64,000 bases of DNA, from NCBI GenBank assembly GCA_030762175.1, contig CM060833.1, positions 156,857,501 to 156,921,500 on the forward strand, read 5' to 3'. This document shows, one piece after another, positions 44,771 to 56,780 of the stretch. Source of the stretch: Metallyticus violacea. Its lineage: Eukaryota; Arthropoda; Insecta; Mantodea; Metallyticidae. Position 1 is the first letter of the stretch. Each line of letters starts with the position of its first letter. The notes beneath the pieces were generated by a model. That model was given only the letters and a program-made list of their open reading frames with translations. It ran no database searches and was not told where the DNA came from. The position numbers and the translations under genes were made by a program.

Positions 44771-45982
44771 TACGAGAGCAGGTCCATAAGATTTCCACTT
44801 AACCATTTTCTATGTATGATAAAGGCAAAACTATATTTCAATTTTTAATATAGTTACCCTTTATTACAATACACTTCTCACATCTTTGATTTAACATTTC
44901 AACTATTCAGAAGTCATGTCTGCAAAGTGGACATAATCACCATCCATCGCTTCTTCGTCATACTTAAATTTCCTTCCTCTAAGGTCCTTCTTGGGTCTTG
45001 GGAAGAGGAAGCCACATTTCTTCACAGCTTCCTTTGCAACAAGAGCTGTGTGCACAGGCGCGTTTCGTGAAGAATGCGCCACTCAGCTTTCTTCGCCTTT
45101 TCTCTTTGATGGAAGCACGTAGTCTGTGCAGTAGGCCAGCATAGTACTCCTCATTTACTGTGGTGTTCCTCTCCTTGAAGCCATTGAAGAGCATTCCTTC
45201 ACAGTTCCAAAAGATTGTGATCATGATCTTGGTTGACTGAGTGACCTTGGTCTTTAGAGGCAGCGCTTCGCCAGGTATACGTCACTCCAATGTTCATCTT
45301 TCGGACAAGGGATGGATCATAGCAGAAGACCATAGTTTCATCTCCTGTAACAATGGTTTTCAGAACATCTCTCTCATTGCCACGGCAGAGCTCAGAAAAT
45401 GCCTGACAACAGATGACTTGTTGCTGCTTTTGGTCTGAGCATAAAAGTCCAGGCACATCTTGCAGTAATCTTATTCATATTTAAATGTTCGTGAATAATT
45501 CGAAGGATTGTTGTTTTAGAAAGGCGCAACCTTGCTGCTATTTCTGTAACTTTGAGCCGCCGGTCTTCCATAATATCTCCTTCCACAAGAGCGATGTTTT
45601 CAGGAGTGAGCACCTCCAAGCGCCGACCTGCACGCTCTTCGTCTTCAATGCTTTCTGAACCCATTCGAAAAAGTTTGGCCCATTCGTTTACGGTAGAATA
45701 TAAGAGGAATGATTCCCCATATACACCGTCCAATTGCTGTTTAATCTCATTTGGAGTAAGTCCTCCTTTTGTGAAGAACTAACAGCTCGATACTCCATTT
45801 TTAACATGTCACAATCTTCTGCATATAGCCTTCTTTATACATCTATATCTGAACAAGCGAACACAGCGGAGCGGAAGCTACAGCTGCAATTATTTACTTA
45901 ACAGGTATGACACCAAATATGGGTTTGGTCAAGGTGATAATTCTTATCGGCGAGGTCGAAAATTTATGGACCTATTCTGGTA
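44771..45982 (-). mobile_element. Mariner element, complete but decayed, with TA TSD
   Basis: The element spans 44773-45980 between TA dinucleotides. Its ends CGAGAGCAGGTCCATAAG and, reversed, CCAGAATAGGTCCATAAATT are diverged versions of the 27901 element's inverted repeats. It is about 70 bp shorter than that copy. Confidence 0.88.
44838..45807 (-). pseudogene. Mariner transposase, broken
   Basis: From MLKMEYRAV (45807) the frame shifts repeatedly. 45392-45733 gives EWAKLFRMGSESIEDEERAG, then MEDRRLKVTEIAARLRLSKT and ILRIIHEHLNMNKITARCAW, covering both helix-turn-helix regions. 45199-45456 gives the catalytic start ETMVFCYDPSLVRK. 44979-45224 gives ITIFWNCEGMLFNGF and YYAGLLHRLRASIKEKRRRK. 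The last catalytic segment is deleted and the C-terminus MLNQRCEKCIVIKGNYIKN remains. Same family as 27975-29017. Confidence 0.87.
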
Positions 45983-47231
45983 TCAATTTAACAATGCAAA
46001 TAGTTCCATGGGAACGCTTTCTCTTAAATCAATGGCAGCTGTATATGCCTGTACAAGTATGAAAACTGAGAACACTTTTTTTTGGGAAGAGCTGCCGTCA
46101 TTTCATTGTTAAGTACTGGAACAGTAATGGACTATGCAGAGCAAGGAAAAGGAAATAAGCAAGTCGGAAGATTTCTACTCTGCAGTACATAAGAAGATGT
46201 GTACTTTATGAAGTGCTGGTGTAAGGTGTGTGGCTAGCAAGGGGAGTTAAATTGAATGATGTTATCGTTTACCTGTAGCTGAGGTTACCTTCTGAGATGG
46301 ATGAATTTTAAGCGCGTTTTGCAGAGGTGACAGTGATGAAATGCGCAGCACTGCTTATCGCTGTTAATGGAGTAAAAAACCGCACCTTTTCCAGCTACAA
46401 TCGAAGAAGACCAGAAGCATATGCTTTTCTGTTTTTCTTACCTCTCCCCAAACCCAAGAACCTTGGTTTCTTCCCCACGACCCTGCCTAATAAACATTAA
46501 TTTGGGTTGGAGAAGCATCTCATTGCAACATATCCTTTCTCTTCCCTGTAAGGCACTCCTAAACCCGTCCTCAAGGTCTGACTCACGTTTCTGGCACATT
46601 TGCGTGTTGTTGTCCGCTACTGCACACCTTGAGGCATAGGAATAAACACGGTAAGATATTTACACCTATTTTCATTTTAGGGTCCCTCATAAGATTGCTA
46701 TGGTTCCGTGTGCAATACAGCTGAATCATAAAAAATGCTGTCATCGGAAAAAAAGGAGTCACTGATTCACTGTGCACATCTGTTGGTTTCTGTTCCCGTG
46801 TAAGGTTGCGGTACAATGAGAAGAGAATGTTTAGAGTAAAATCTGAACGTCTGACTTCTAGGAATTGGTTGGTAGCATGTCTTTTTCTAGACCAGAGATT
46901 TTATTAGCATATCTCTTTCTGTAATACATTTATAATCCTCTATTTTTCGTCTTGCTCAACGTATGCTGTTAAGGTAACTGTAAGCCTATAGGCGCGCTTT
47001 ATTTCACTTGATGTACTGAAAATTCTGTTTTGGGATTAACTGTCTGGAAATACTCAACTAATGCTGGTATGATTTTTATGCATTTTGAAAACCCGGGAGG
47101 CCAATCATGAGGAGAACTTGCTGCTTTTTAAGATACTGTGGATGGAAAATAATTAAATGCACTAACACGTTTTTTAATTTTAGTGGCAAACCCAAGGAGT
47201 TGTACCACCAAGACATAGATAATGTATTCAG
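45983..47231. other. Unassigned stretch
   Basis: No gene or repeat was recognised; short frames only. Confidence 0.4.
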
Positions 47232-47492
47232 TCTGTCCTGGTGGTCTAGTGGTAACAATACTTGCCTCGTAGACTGAAGATCGCTGGTTCATTCCTGGCC
47301 AGGGTCGGTGGATTTTTTCGGGCGTAAAAATGCTAAGTATGGCTTCCTTCGGAAGAAGTAAAGCCATGGGTCTCGTGTCGATAAAGAATCTCAACTTTGA
47401 AGAAGCCTCTGAGCAAAATTTACCGGCCCTGAATGGGACGCTGATGACTTGAGATGTTACAAGAGCGCCCGTAAATAAAACAAATCAATCAA
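47232..47492 (+). repeat. SINE-A copy, internal deletions
   Basis: The head TCTGTCCTGGTGGTCTAGTGG is followed by a body with the hairpin half deleted (GTCTCGTGTCGATAAAGAATC) and the GTTTCACGC segment missing. Confidence 0.9.
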
Positions 47493-49410
47493 AGTAATCA
47501 TGTTGAAAGATGACTTTCTCGACATTTTAGGCATCACACGAGGACTCGTGCCCACTCCATCTTTGGCATTTTTGTTTGCATGCTAAACGAATTAAGCAAG
47601 CGTGAGCTGGGTTAAGGACACCATCTTTATTAATGCTTGCCTTGAAAAGTTGGCAGAACATGGAACCACAACGGCGAAGTCAGGCCGTGAATATCCTGGG
47701 GGAATGGGATGAAAGTGTCGAGGTAGCAACCTCTTCTTCTTCTTATCCGAATTCTGGTGTGTTCATAGAAAATGTCAACTTATCAACAAGTGTTTTTTTC
47801 AGCAGTCATCACACCATCCGTTCATTGTAACGGAGTTTTCAGGAAATGCTTATGGACTTCAAAGTACGGGCAATGAAATTCAACCGCCATATTTCGTGTA
47901 GATCACAAATTTTCAGCTACCAGATACATGTCGAATGCTGCGTTATATCGGGGCTGCGGATTATTTGACGGAAGTTGGCACCCCTGTGTCTCACTAATGG
48001 CCTGTGAAATAGCCAGCTCGTGGTTTAGCCTAATGACCATCCTGAATAGCATCTTGTGGCACGATTTAAAAGGCGACCTTCGGGCATATCGACCGGTGCA
48101 CATTTCGGACAGGGGAGTACACGCAAGTTGCCTGGAAAAAGTCGTCGCGTTCAGAATGTTAGTTGGAACTCGTTTTGGCAATTGCTGACGCGTTTCAATT
48201 TATTGCATAATTACATTAATGCAGGTTTCTTTGTTATAAGAATTTATCTTATTAGAAGTACACATTAAAATAATGATGATTATGTTATTTTAATATATTT
48301 TAGCATTTCCATGAATTAGCGTAAAAGTCAACTAAATGTACCTTAAAACACTTTTAATTGCATTTAAATAACTTACAATGTGCAGTTTGTTTTATTGGGT
48401 TCAAAGATTAAAAGTAAAATCTGTTTTATAATTTAATTTCGCAATTTAATGTTTGAAAAAGGTTACAATGTGCAGAAATTGCACTGCGTCTCTTTTTTCA
48501 AGTATTTACCTTTACTTGTCTTCTCTATTAACGCAAGGTGTAACGCAGGTGTGCAAGCATTCAATTTCTTTTGAAATGGCTGTTACTGTTACTGTATCCA
48601 CTTGAAATATTTCTACAAATGATATAAGAAAAAAGCAATTGCCCAAATACTGCAACTTAATGCATTAATTAATAAAAGTGTTTATATAATTTAATACTGG
48701 AAACACATGAACATCATGAGGGATTTTTTAAAAGTAACAGCAAAATTACACAGCACTTCACGAAACAAAAATCCAAGAGATTTCCAACTCCCGCGCAGGA
48801 AATAGAGAATAATAATCAATAGATGGCATAACATTCTTAAAATGAAAGTGCGGTGCACACATAATGGTGGCGCTCTTGTCTGTTTGCACCTTATTGTTAG
48901 AAGAACAAAGACACTTACCCGTATAGGTAGCTATATCCTGATGCTCCACTCACGAGCGGCAGCGCAGAAAGCCGAATGCCACAGTTCCAAACGGTAGCGG
49001 AAGAAACGGACTGGAGCCGCAACCAAAATGAAAAAGGCATTTGCTTTTAACACTATAAGTTTTGCAGATATTATTTTTATTTATTTATTTTATTTATTTT
49101 TTGTTAAACCTAACCTAATCTAAAATTGCAAGTTGTCCTATGTAACTTTCCGGCTGCAATACGTTGTTCCTTATTACAAAATTCGAGTTTTTCAGGCATA
49201 TTTCAAATTCATTTTATCAATTTTTACCACGCGTAGTCTCATTGCAATTGGCAATAAGTTCATACCCTATATACACATACGCACACACACATCCACTAAC
49301 CTTAATCTGACCTCGAGTAAATCCTAGAAACCGATGAACCCAGTGGTTTGCTGCGGCTCGCTAAGGCCTGACGGTCTACGCTCGCCTCCTTTTCGTAAAT
49401 ATAAATTGGC
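47493..49410. other. Unassigned, GC-richer at 47900-48190
   Basis: 47903-48188 is open on both strands for about 90 codons and more GC-rich than its surroundings, but the translations are not recognised and no splice signals stand out. It may be an unidentified repeat. The rest is AT-rich. Confidence 0.35.
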
Positions 49411-49690
49411 AGTGGATTATGTGCTATGTTAGCGGGTAGATGGTTGTAATGGAGGCAACTCTCCTTTAACTGAGCAGCACCTACTTGGTATCATCTAACG
49501 GCATAAATCATAACCACCAGTCATGATAAGGAAATAAGTGAATGCGACAAGCACCTAAGTGCTGGATGAACTAATCGGAATAATTACCAAGATTACAAAA
49601 GAGAGAGAGATTGGCAAGTGAGAGATCGAACCCACGACATTCCCATTTGTAGTATGATGCTCCATCCAATTGAGATAACATTGCGTTGTG
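49411..49690 (-). repeat. SINE-C copy (third tRNA-derived family)
   Basis: On the minus strand the head has ATCTCAATTGGATGGAGCAT (A-box) and GTGGGTTCGATCTCTC (B-box), resembling a Lys/Ile-type tRNA. The body carries CAGTTAAAGGAGAGTTGCC and CGCTAACATAG, blocks also found in both arms of the 12513-14003 palindrome. Confidence 0.7.
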
Positions 49691-50564
49691 GTGGTTTAGC
49701 TAATTATTTCCTACATCTGTTGAAGTCACACTATCTTGGGCTTTCTCCGCTGCCGTTCGAGACTGAAGCACCAAGACGCAACTATCTGTACGGTTAAGTA
49801 ACAAGAAGAGTCTTCAGTTTTCTGTAGCTTGAGTATGGAGTTGCCGGCATTGGACACACAAGTAGGTAGATGATTTAAAAACAGGTGAAAACCATCGTTG
49901 ATAAACAACGCTTTGATCGTCCCCTTGTGGATGTTATTAATGAGAATGTAGATGAAGTCAAAGCCATTACTTTTAAAATAGACATCTCTAGAAGTTCTGA
50001 CCAGGGAACTGGATGTCATAATTGGTTCCACATGTCATTATCATGGGGGAAGTTCTGAAGTATCGAGTTATATGCACCGTGGGTGACTAGGATGCTGATG
50101 ACGAGTCAAGATAATTCATATGCAGACTTCCACGTTTTTGTGCGATATATTGATGAAGAAGAAGAAGAAGAATTCTTGGCGCTTATTGTCACAAAGGACA
50201 GAACTGCTCTAAAGACTGTCATTTCCAGACTAAAGTAGCTCATCTAAACCCCCCCTGGGATATGAAGGGACCAATTTTGGGCCATGTCATAGTACGGGCG
50301 AAACAGTGAATAGTGACCGATACAGCGCACTGTCACAGAAAGAGCTTTTTCTTCTCCTGTATGATAACCTACAAGCCCACAGCTATTCCTGTACATTTCC
50401 AAGATTGAATTTCAGTACTTAGTATCTTCTATACAGTGTTTGCACCGCTAAAAGTTGCTTTGAGAGCAGAAATATATAAGTTTTAACCAAACGAGGGGAG
50501 GTTTTTTCCCCCATGAAAAAAAGAAATTGATATAAATGTGTGATAAATGTATTGTGATTATACT
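49691..50564. other. Unassigned; (GAA)n at 50154-50171
   Basis: No gene or repeat family was recognised besides the short GAA run. Confidence 0.4.
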
Positions 50565-51325
50565 GGGTGTCTCCGAGCTTTCAGGAATGATGTAGAGGGG
50601 CAAATGTATCAATTTGATATCAGAAACCCTGGTCCGGAAACGACAGAGTCAAAAGCTATAAGCGAAATTCGTTATGTGAAGATGTAATATCTTTATTTAT
50701 GTATAAAACTTTCACAAGCTGCTACATTCACACAGATATTCAAAGTAGCGTCCCCTAATCTCGATGCAGGTATGACATCGTCGCATGAAGTGCCTTTGTA
50801 GCCGTTGTAACACCCCGGTGTCTTTCGAACAATGTCACAGGCAGTGAGAAGTCTTGTCTGATCGTCCTCAGTCTCGACTTAAGATTTTTCACATAACACC
50901 ACAAGAAGTAATCACTGGAATCAGATCTTCTGAACGAGCAACCACGAAACAGGGCCCCCTCTTCCTATCCACCTTTCAGGGAACGTCTGATACACTTCAA
51001 CTGGTAAACACAGACTGCAGTCTACAGACCCTCACATCCGGAATGGCCATGTCTAATGCACATCATCCACCTGTATTGCAGTAGAGGAATTTTCTGTCCC
51101 CCATCCCTCATAATGCACGCCTACATGTTTGTCGGGTTACCAACTATTGTAAAATATATTACTCCGTCGGTTCTTGTATTCCACTGTTACGCGTTATACC
51201 AGAAAAATGTTGGCTTATAACATTCAAATGCGTCGTTTTCGAAACAGGGTTCCTGAACTAAAATTGATACATTTTCCCTTCTCCACCATTCTTGAAAATT
51301 TGTATCATCAGCTCGGAAACATTCT
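50565..51325 (-). mobile_element. Tc1-like element with ~100-bp inverted repeats, internally deleted (family V3)
   Basis: The left end GTGTCTCCGAGCTTTCAGGA...AATGTATCAATTTGATATC and the right end read in reverse (GTTTCCGAGCTGATGATACA...AATGTATCAATTTTAGTTC) pair over about 100 bp. On the minus strand a C-terminal transposase remnant reads YQTFPERWIGRGGPVSW, then with frame shifts DIVRKTPGVLQRLQRHFMRR and CHTCIEIRGRYFEYL. This is the C-terminal half of the widespread DUF4817-HTH arthropod transposases. The N-terminal half is absent. Confidence 0.8.
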
Positions 51326-51549
51326 GCGTAGATGACAATTTATATGTGTAATACAATTATAAGTCTCAAAATATTCATTTTACTCTTATCTACATTGTCC
51401 TATCATAATGCAAAGAATTTTTTCATAAATTAATATTGTTTAATATATTTGCTCGGCCCAGTCTTTTTAAATTGAACAGAAATAGCTTGCTTTTGTCGCA
51501 TCCGAGCTCCTTGTTTACTGCTCTGAATAATGATTTTTTTTTTATTAAG

Positions 51550-51827
51550 TTTATTTACGGACGCTCTTTAACATCTCAGGTCATCAGCGTCCCATTCAAT
51601 TCAGGGCATGAAACGACCGACAAATTTTGCTCAGAAGACTATTTTTTCAGGCTTGAGGTTCTTTTTCGTGCCGTAAAAATCACGACAGGGGACCCACGGC
51701 TTTACTTCCCTTCCGAAGGAAGCCATACTTAGGCTTTTTACGCCCGAAAAAATCCATCGATTCTGGCCCGGTTCGAACCCGCGATCTTGGGTTTAGAAGG
51801 TTAGTGTGGTAACCACTACACCATCAG
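51550..51827 (-). repeat. SINE-A copy
   Basis: Full-length reverse SINE-A; the head end is CACTACACCATCAGG. A short GAATAAT occurs on both sides (51525 and 51828), a possible TSD. Confidence 0.92.
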
Positions 51828-51834
51828 GAATAAT

Positions 51835-52310
51835 ATGATGAAGCAACAAAAACAAATGGGAGAATTCTAATGCTGAAATACACTGTTTTACATACCTTTT
51901 CCTGAAATGTTGTAACTTCTGTAATTTATCGCTTTATCTGTAACCAGTTACATTTTAATAAACTGCCGCTCAAAGTTTCCACGCTGCTGCGGTTCTAAAT
52001 AACTTCGTACCATTTGCCGAAAATGTTCATGTTATCCACGGTTCGCGTTAATTGACATTTCTTGAAACTGTATTATCTTAGCAAACAATTGGCAGAGATA
52101 TCGAATGTTGTTTCAGAGCATTTCAAGAAATGGGTAAGTTCTTAGAGCACAGGATGCACGTCACAACAAGCAGAGTTAGACAGGCAAAAATATCACTTTA
52201 GTTATAAACCTTGTCCGCTCAAGCTGTGTTTTACTTCTTGGTTACTAAGCGTACTGCAGTAGGCGGCGCCTGTATTGCGATTCCGTTTCTCCCCCCCCCC
52301 CTTTATAATG
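51835..52310. other. Unassigned stretch
   Basis: Nothing was recognised; a C-run lies near 52290. Confidence 0.4.
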
Positions 52311-52569
52311 GTGTTTAACGCCCGTTTTTGCTACAGAGGCACACTGATGATACATGAGATGAAATGATATATCGGAGAAATATATCTTTTAAGGAAGGAA
52401 ACGTTCCAGGCCTGAGTTTGGGGTCCCTCCCCGGCATTTGCCATTTGAGAACTGAGGAAAACCTGGTAAAAAAAATAAACCTCAGTCAGGAAGAACAGTC
52501 CTGGTGGGATTCGAACCCCAGACCTCCCGCTCACAAGTCCGCGCCTTAACGGCCTCGGCCACCCGTGGC
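52311..52569 (-). repeat. SINE-B copy
   Basis: GTGTTTAACGCCCG through to CGGCCACCCGTGGC. The CACAGGCGGTGGACA segment near the tail is deleted (GAGGCACACTGATG). Confidence 0.92.
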
Positions 52570-54281
52570 TATTCTCAATGCAATGCAACTGATTCAATCT
52601 GAGCACGAAACAATAACACAGAGAAGAAAACTAGAAGTTAAGTTTAAACAATGTATTGAACATTGTCATTGAAGAATCAACACAGGTGGTGTGTTAAAAC
52701 TTTAATCAAAAGCATCTTGGAGCGCCTGTTTGGTTTTTCATTGTTGGTAAGAACTCGCCTGTACACTTCGCACAGCAAAGTAGTGCTATTTCGTACATGA
52801 GACAAGTTTAATAACTATGTTAATTGTTAGAATTACTTGTTTAGGCAGTTTTAGGCACAAAAAGGCAGAAATAGGCATTGGCCCCATTTTAGGTCATTTT
52901 AGGCACTATGGAAGCGCTCTCAGTGAATTACAGAACCAGTTAACACAACAAAGAGAGTATAATTGTTATAAACATTTCTTTTTCGAAAATATGCTTTCTC
53001 CCAATACCAGAAAATGTTCCTATCAAATACTGAGGAACTTGGCACAAAAAATTAAAGTAGAAATGTGGACAAAAGTGAACGACACTATCATTGTTGAAGT
53101 TATCGTAATAAATTAGTTAAACTCCCTCCATTAGAGACTTTAGCTTTTAGACATTTCAGATCTGATGACTATTGATTAATGCGGACGGCGGTGTTTTTCA
53201 TTTTTCACTTCCAATGGTAGAAGTATTTTATTTGCATCGTGCTTGTGGACTACCACGACGTAGGCTACGTCTAAATAACGATAAACATGGGATTCATTTT
53301 TGTACCTGGGTGTAGTTAGTTTAATAAATCATTGATTAGTATTCCATGCTGATCAGGTTCAATGTTACTTAAGCAATAAGAACGAAAACGCTAGTTCATG
53401 GAAAATGGGACCTCTGCTATTCTCTGATTTCCATTACATAGTAAAGTTGCATTTGGGACACTGAATTTTTCAAAAGCTTTCATGGCAAAGGAACGTTAGT
53501 TTCTGTTTCAGTTTCCACCCCCTCGTCTGGTTACCATAGTAACACAGCTAAGCAAAAAGTAAGTGTACCAAAGGTCACATTATTGCCAGTTTATTAAGTT
53601 GGAGGGCCTGCCATAAGGGGTCACAGCGGTAGATCAATGGATTCGTGTTAGTGACGTGAAGTGGTAGGGTTTGAATATTTCACCAATACACCGCGGTGAC
53701 AACGGCAAGGGCTGAGCGAGGTTCAAATGCTTTCTCTCGCAAGCACAGAGATTTCATGTTATTTATCGTTTTCAGATAAATATTTTCACATAAAAATTGT
53801 GTCTACTGTAGCGTTGTGTACACAGGAGCTAATTGCGTGTATGCTGATATAGAACCTAAATAGTCCTTTAAACTTCAGGAGTAAGTGATGCAGTATACGG
53901 AACCTCAGTGGGATGGTTCTTGGTTTGAACCGTAGAAACAGAGAGAAATCGTGAGTCTGCAAGTGGGCCAAGGCAAACTGGTAGGACCTTCAGCACCAAA
54001 CGGCAGTCTTCTCTTGCTGCAAGTTTCATTGCCAACATTGCGCGTCACAAGGCCCTCTACAGGTGCTCCTCTGCGTCTTGAAGGAAGATACGAACGTCCT
54101 TGTCCGAGATGTGAAAGAAGTACTTCGTCCCAAATCCAGCCTCTCCCAACTCCACTCTCCCACGGGGAAACACGGAGATCTTTGTAATTTTGTCAGCACG
54201 AGGTACCGATAAGCTGTTCTGTCATGTGTATTAGTTACGTACTTAGACAGAGCATGCTCGATTCTTATTTGAATGGTTCAG
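52570..54281. other. Mostly unassigned; TTTTAGGCA cluster; GC-rich island
   Basis: 52842-52906 holds five near-copies of TTTAGGCA/AAAGGCA. 53618-53690 has weak tRNA-like boxes. 53940-54190 is GC-richer and open on both strands (78 codons on +, a longer stop-free run on -), with no recognised content. Confidence 0.35.
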
Positions 54282-54325
54282 TTTATTATTTATGGACGCT
54301 CTTTAACATCTCAGGTCATCAGCGT
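54282..54325 (-). repeat. SINE-A 3'-end fragment
   Basis: Only TTTATTATTTATGGACGCTC through AGGTCATCAGCG remains, a severely 5'-truncated copy. Confidence 0.85.
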
Positions 54326-54597
54326 TGAGTGGTTCAGGAAGGGTGCAATCGAAAGCATATGCGAATAAAAATTTCTACTTGTCACAGTTTCAAATTACCA
54401 TGCCTTAACATAGACATGGACAGTTATAAGCAGAGTTTTATTAGCAAATATAAAATAACAAAGAATTTTAACTAACGAATAAATAAATTAGCAAGCATTA
54501 GACAGCTGAAACGGAAAAACCAGTAACATACGCTTTTGGAATATGTTAATAGTTCTAATTAGTAATCTTCTTAACCTATTTCATGCGTCGTTTGCGA

Positions 54598-54804
54598 AAT
54601 GTTGAAGCGGTTTAGTGTCGGCCCCAACAATTGCAGCCAAATTATGAGACTGTTTGTTTGTGGCCCCATGTGGGGCACCAAATTTTGAAGCGGTTTAGTA
54701 GGTTCCGACTGAGTGCCCCAGGTTAGGCGTCAATTTCGAAGCGATTTGTTGTCGACGTCGAGTGGCCTCGCATTGTGATGCCAATTTTGAAATGGTTTGG
54801 TGGA
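54598..54804. repeat. Degenerate minisatellite, ~41-52-bp unit
   Basis: The unit start AATTTTGAAGCGGTTTAGT recurs about five times (54598, 54641, 54682, 54734 and 54785 approximately). Each is followed by GTCG/TGGCCCC-like sequence and a GGG.GCC segment. Units vary in length and have diverged strongly. Confidence 0.75.
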
Positions 54805-56780
54805 TTGATTATTGATCGCTTCGGTGTTGTTGCCTACGCTCCAATTGACAACAATTTCTCAGGGTGAACTCTGGTATTTTGTTGATTCGCACTCGATAGT
54901 ACTGGGAAAGAAGTTCGATAGTGTAAATCAGCACGCGACGCGACATTATGCATTTTATTATGTTCTAAATCTTTTGCGTCCTCTGGTGTTTTGCGTACGA
55001 TAGACTTAGCTACGTCGAATACAAACTTAGCTGCCGCGAGCGGTACTTCAGTGCCGCGGCGCGTGAAACTGAAAATAGCTTAACTAATGTATCGGAACTG
55101 ATAAATACTCTCAGCTGAGTATCAATTTAAAAATTACCTAACTAATGCGTCCGAACTAGAACTTGTTAACTGCATCTGAGCTGATTCTATGAGCTCAGTG
55201 ACTCAGCAACGTTGAAGTTATAAGAGTGCTGCGAAGTGCTTGTGTCTCGCCGCGTGTGAAACTTCAAACTGAGTGCCCCAGCCGAGCAAACGCTTCTTTA
55301 TATGTTAAATTCAAATCAAGTAATCGTTGGCTTAGCGATTCCACGGATCTCACAGGCACGAGCAAGAGTTCAAACGTATATTTGTCTTGTTTTAAGTTCA
55401 CCTGCCCCACGTGTCATTCGCTCTATTTGAGACTGTAAAACATTTTGTTGGTATTGGCTAGTTTAAAGACCAGCAGTACGGCTGTCCTCGAGGTCAAAGC
55501 CCTAAACGCATTTAAAAGTCCTTCGGTTTATTAACCTTCCAACGGCAGTTCTTTTAAAAAAAAAGTGGCTTCACACGCAACCCTCCGGTTTTATGACCTG
55601 TTGCCTTTCCAAACTACCATAACCGAAAAACACCAATAAACTTTCTCTGCTATACAATTTGCGTGTTAACATTATGCCATGTTATACTTATATATTTACA
55701 TGATATCTACAATATTAATTACAATACATGAAATATTGCGATAGGTTTGCAATATACAGTGTATATTTCAGTGGAGATAGGCCGTAGCAACTATTACAAC
55801 GTGTAGATGCTGGCCGTTGTACCTGGAACGAGGGCAGTTAAGGTGAATTGTTAAATACTTGCATTTAAGTGTGCTTTCTAATAGAAGTAAAAATGTTAGA
55901 ATCGTTTCACAATCTAATAGTTAAACTTAACTCTGATTTGACATCTTCCCCTCAGTACTCCAGTTGAGCTACCAAGTAGTCTGTTATTAAAAATTTATTT
56001 GCGCTCAACATAAACATAAATAATTTAAGATTGCTTCACGGCTGTCCAAACAATTTTTGCTATATTTGTGAAAAAAGTGAGATAAAAGTTCGCGCTACTT
56101 CAATGTGTGTTACACTTATAAAAACAATTTCACTATTTTGGTATTAAAATTGCTGGACTCCAGAAATCACTGAGTTATTCGCATCGAGAAGGATTAATAA
56201 ATTAACTATAGCATAAAATTTATTTCTAAAAATTTGGATATCAGATGTGATTTCAAGTCCATTTCTGCCGTTCATCTTTCTGAAAATGTGGATTGATTTC
56301 ATCAGAACGTAGCCTCAATGGAACCAACATCACGGGGATCCAGCCAACAGCCATGACATAGAGCTTTTATTTCTAGAACTTATAGAGACAGGAGTGCGTC
56401 TTTCTAGAATGAAAGAACGTTATGTCATTAGTATATTACTACAAAGTCATTAAATAACAGGATTTTCATTCTAATATTCACCTAGATGCATTAACAATAA
56501 CACAAAGTGGTTGCATACCAACACACTATAGAGATTGTAACGATCAAACAATATGTGCCTACGCAATAGAATACGTTCGATCCATTGTCTAGCTACATAG
56601 TGGAAGAGCAACTAAGTGGGGTTTTTTTATTATTATATTTTGTGTCATAGAGATCAAAACTCCCTGAAATATACAATAGATAATTGGTTTGAGCCAAAGG
56701 ATAGTATATGAATAAGTGTAAAGGTTTTAAAAAGGCCAGTTTTTGCCACTGAGACAGTGAAACATCACATTAAGCAGTGA
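54805..56780. other. Unassigned stretch
   Basis: 55063-55180 contains two diverged copies of a segment with ACTAATG.(A/G)TC.GAACT. Otherwise AT-rich with no recognised gene or transposon. Confidence 0.4.

Noticed and set aside
53618..53690. tRNA-like segment (CAGCGGTAGATCAATGG ... GGGTTTGAATATTT)
   Set aside because: The boxes are too degenerate and no body or second copy was found; left unassigned.
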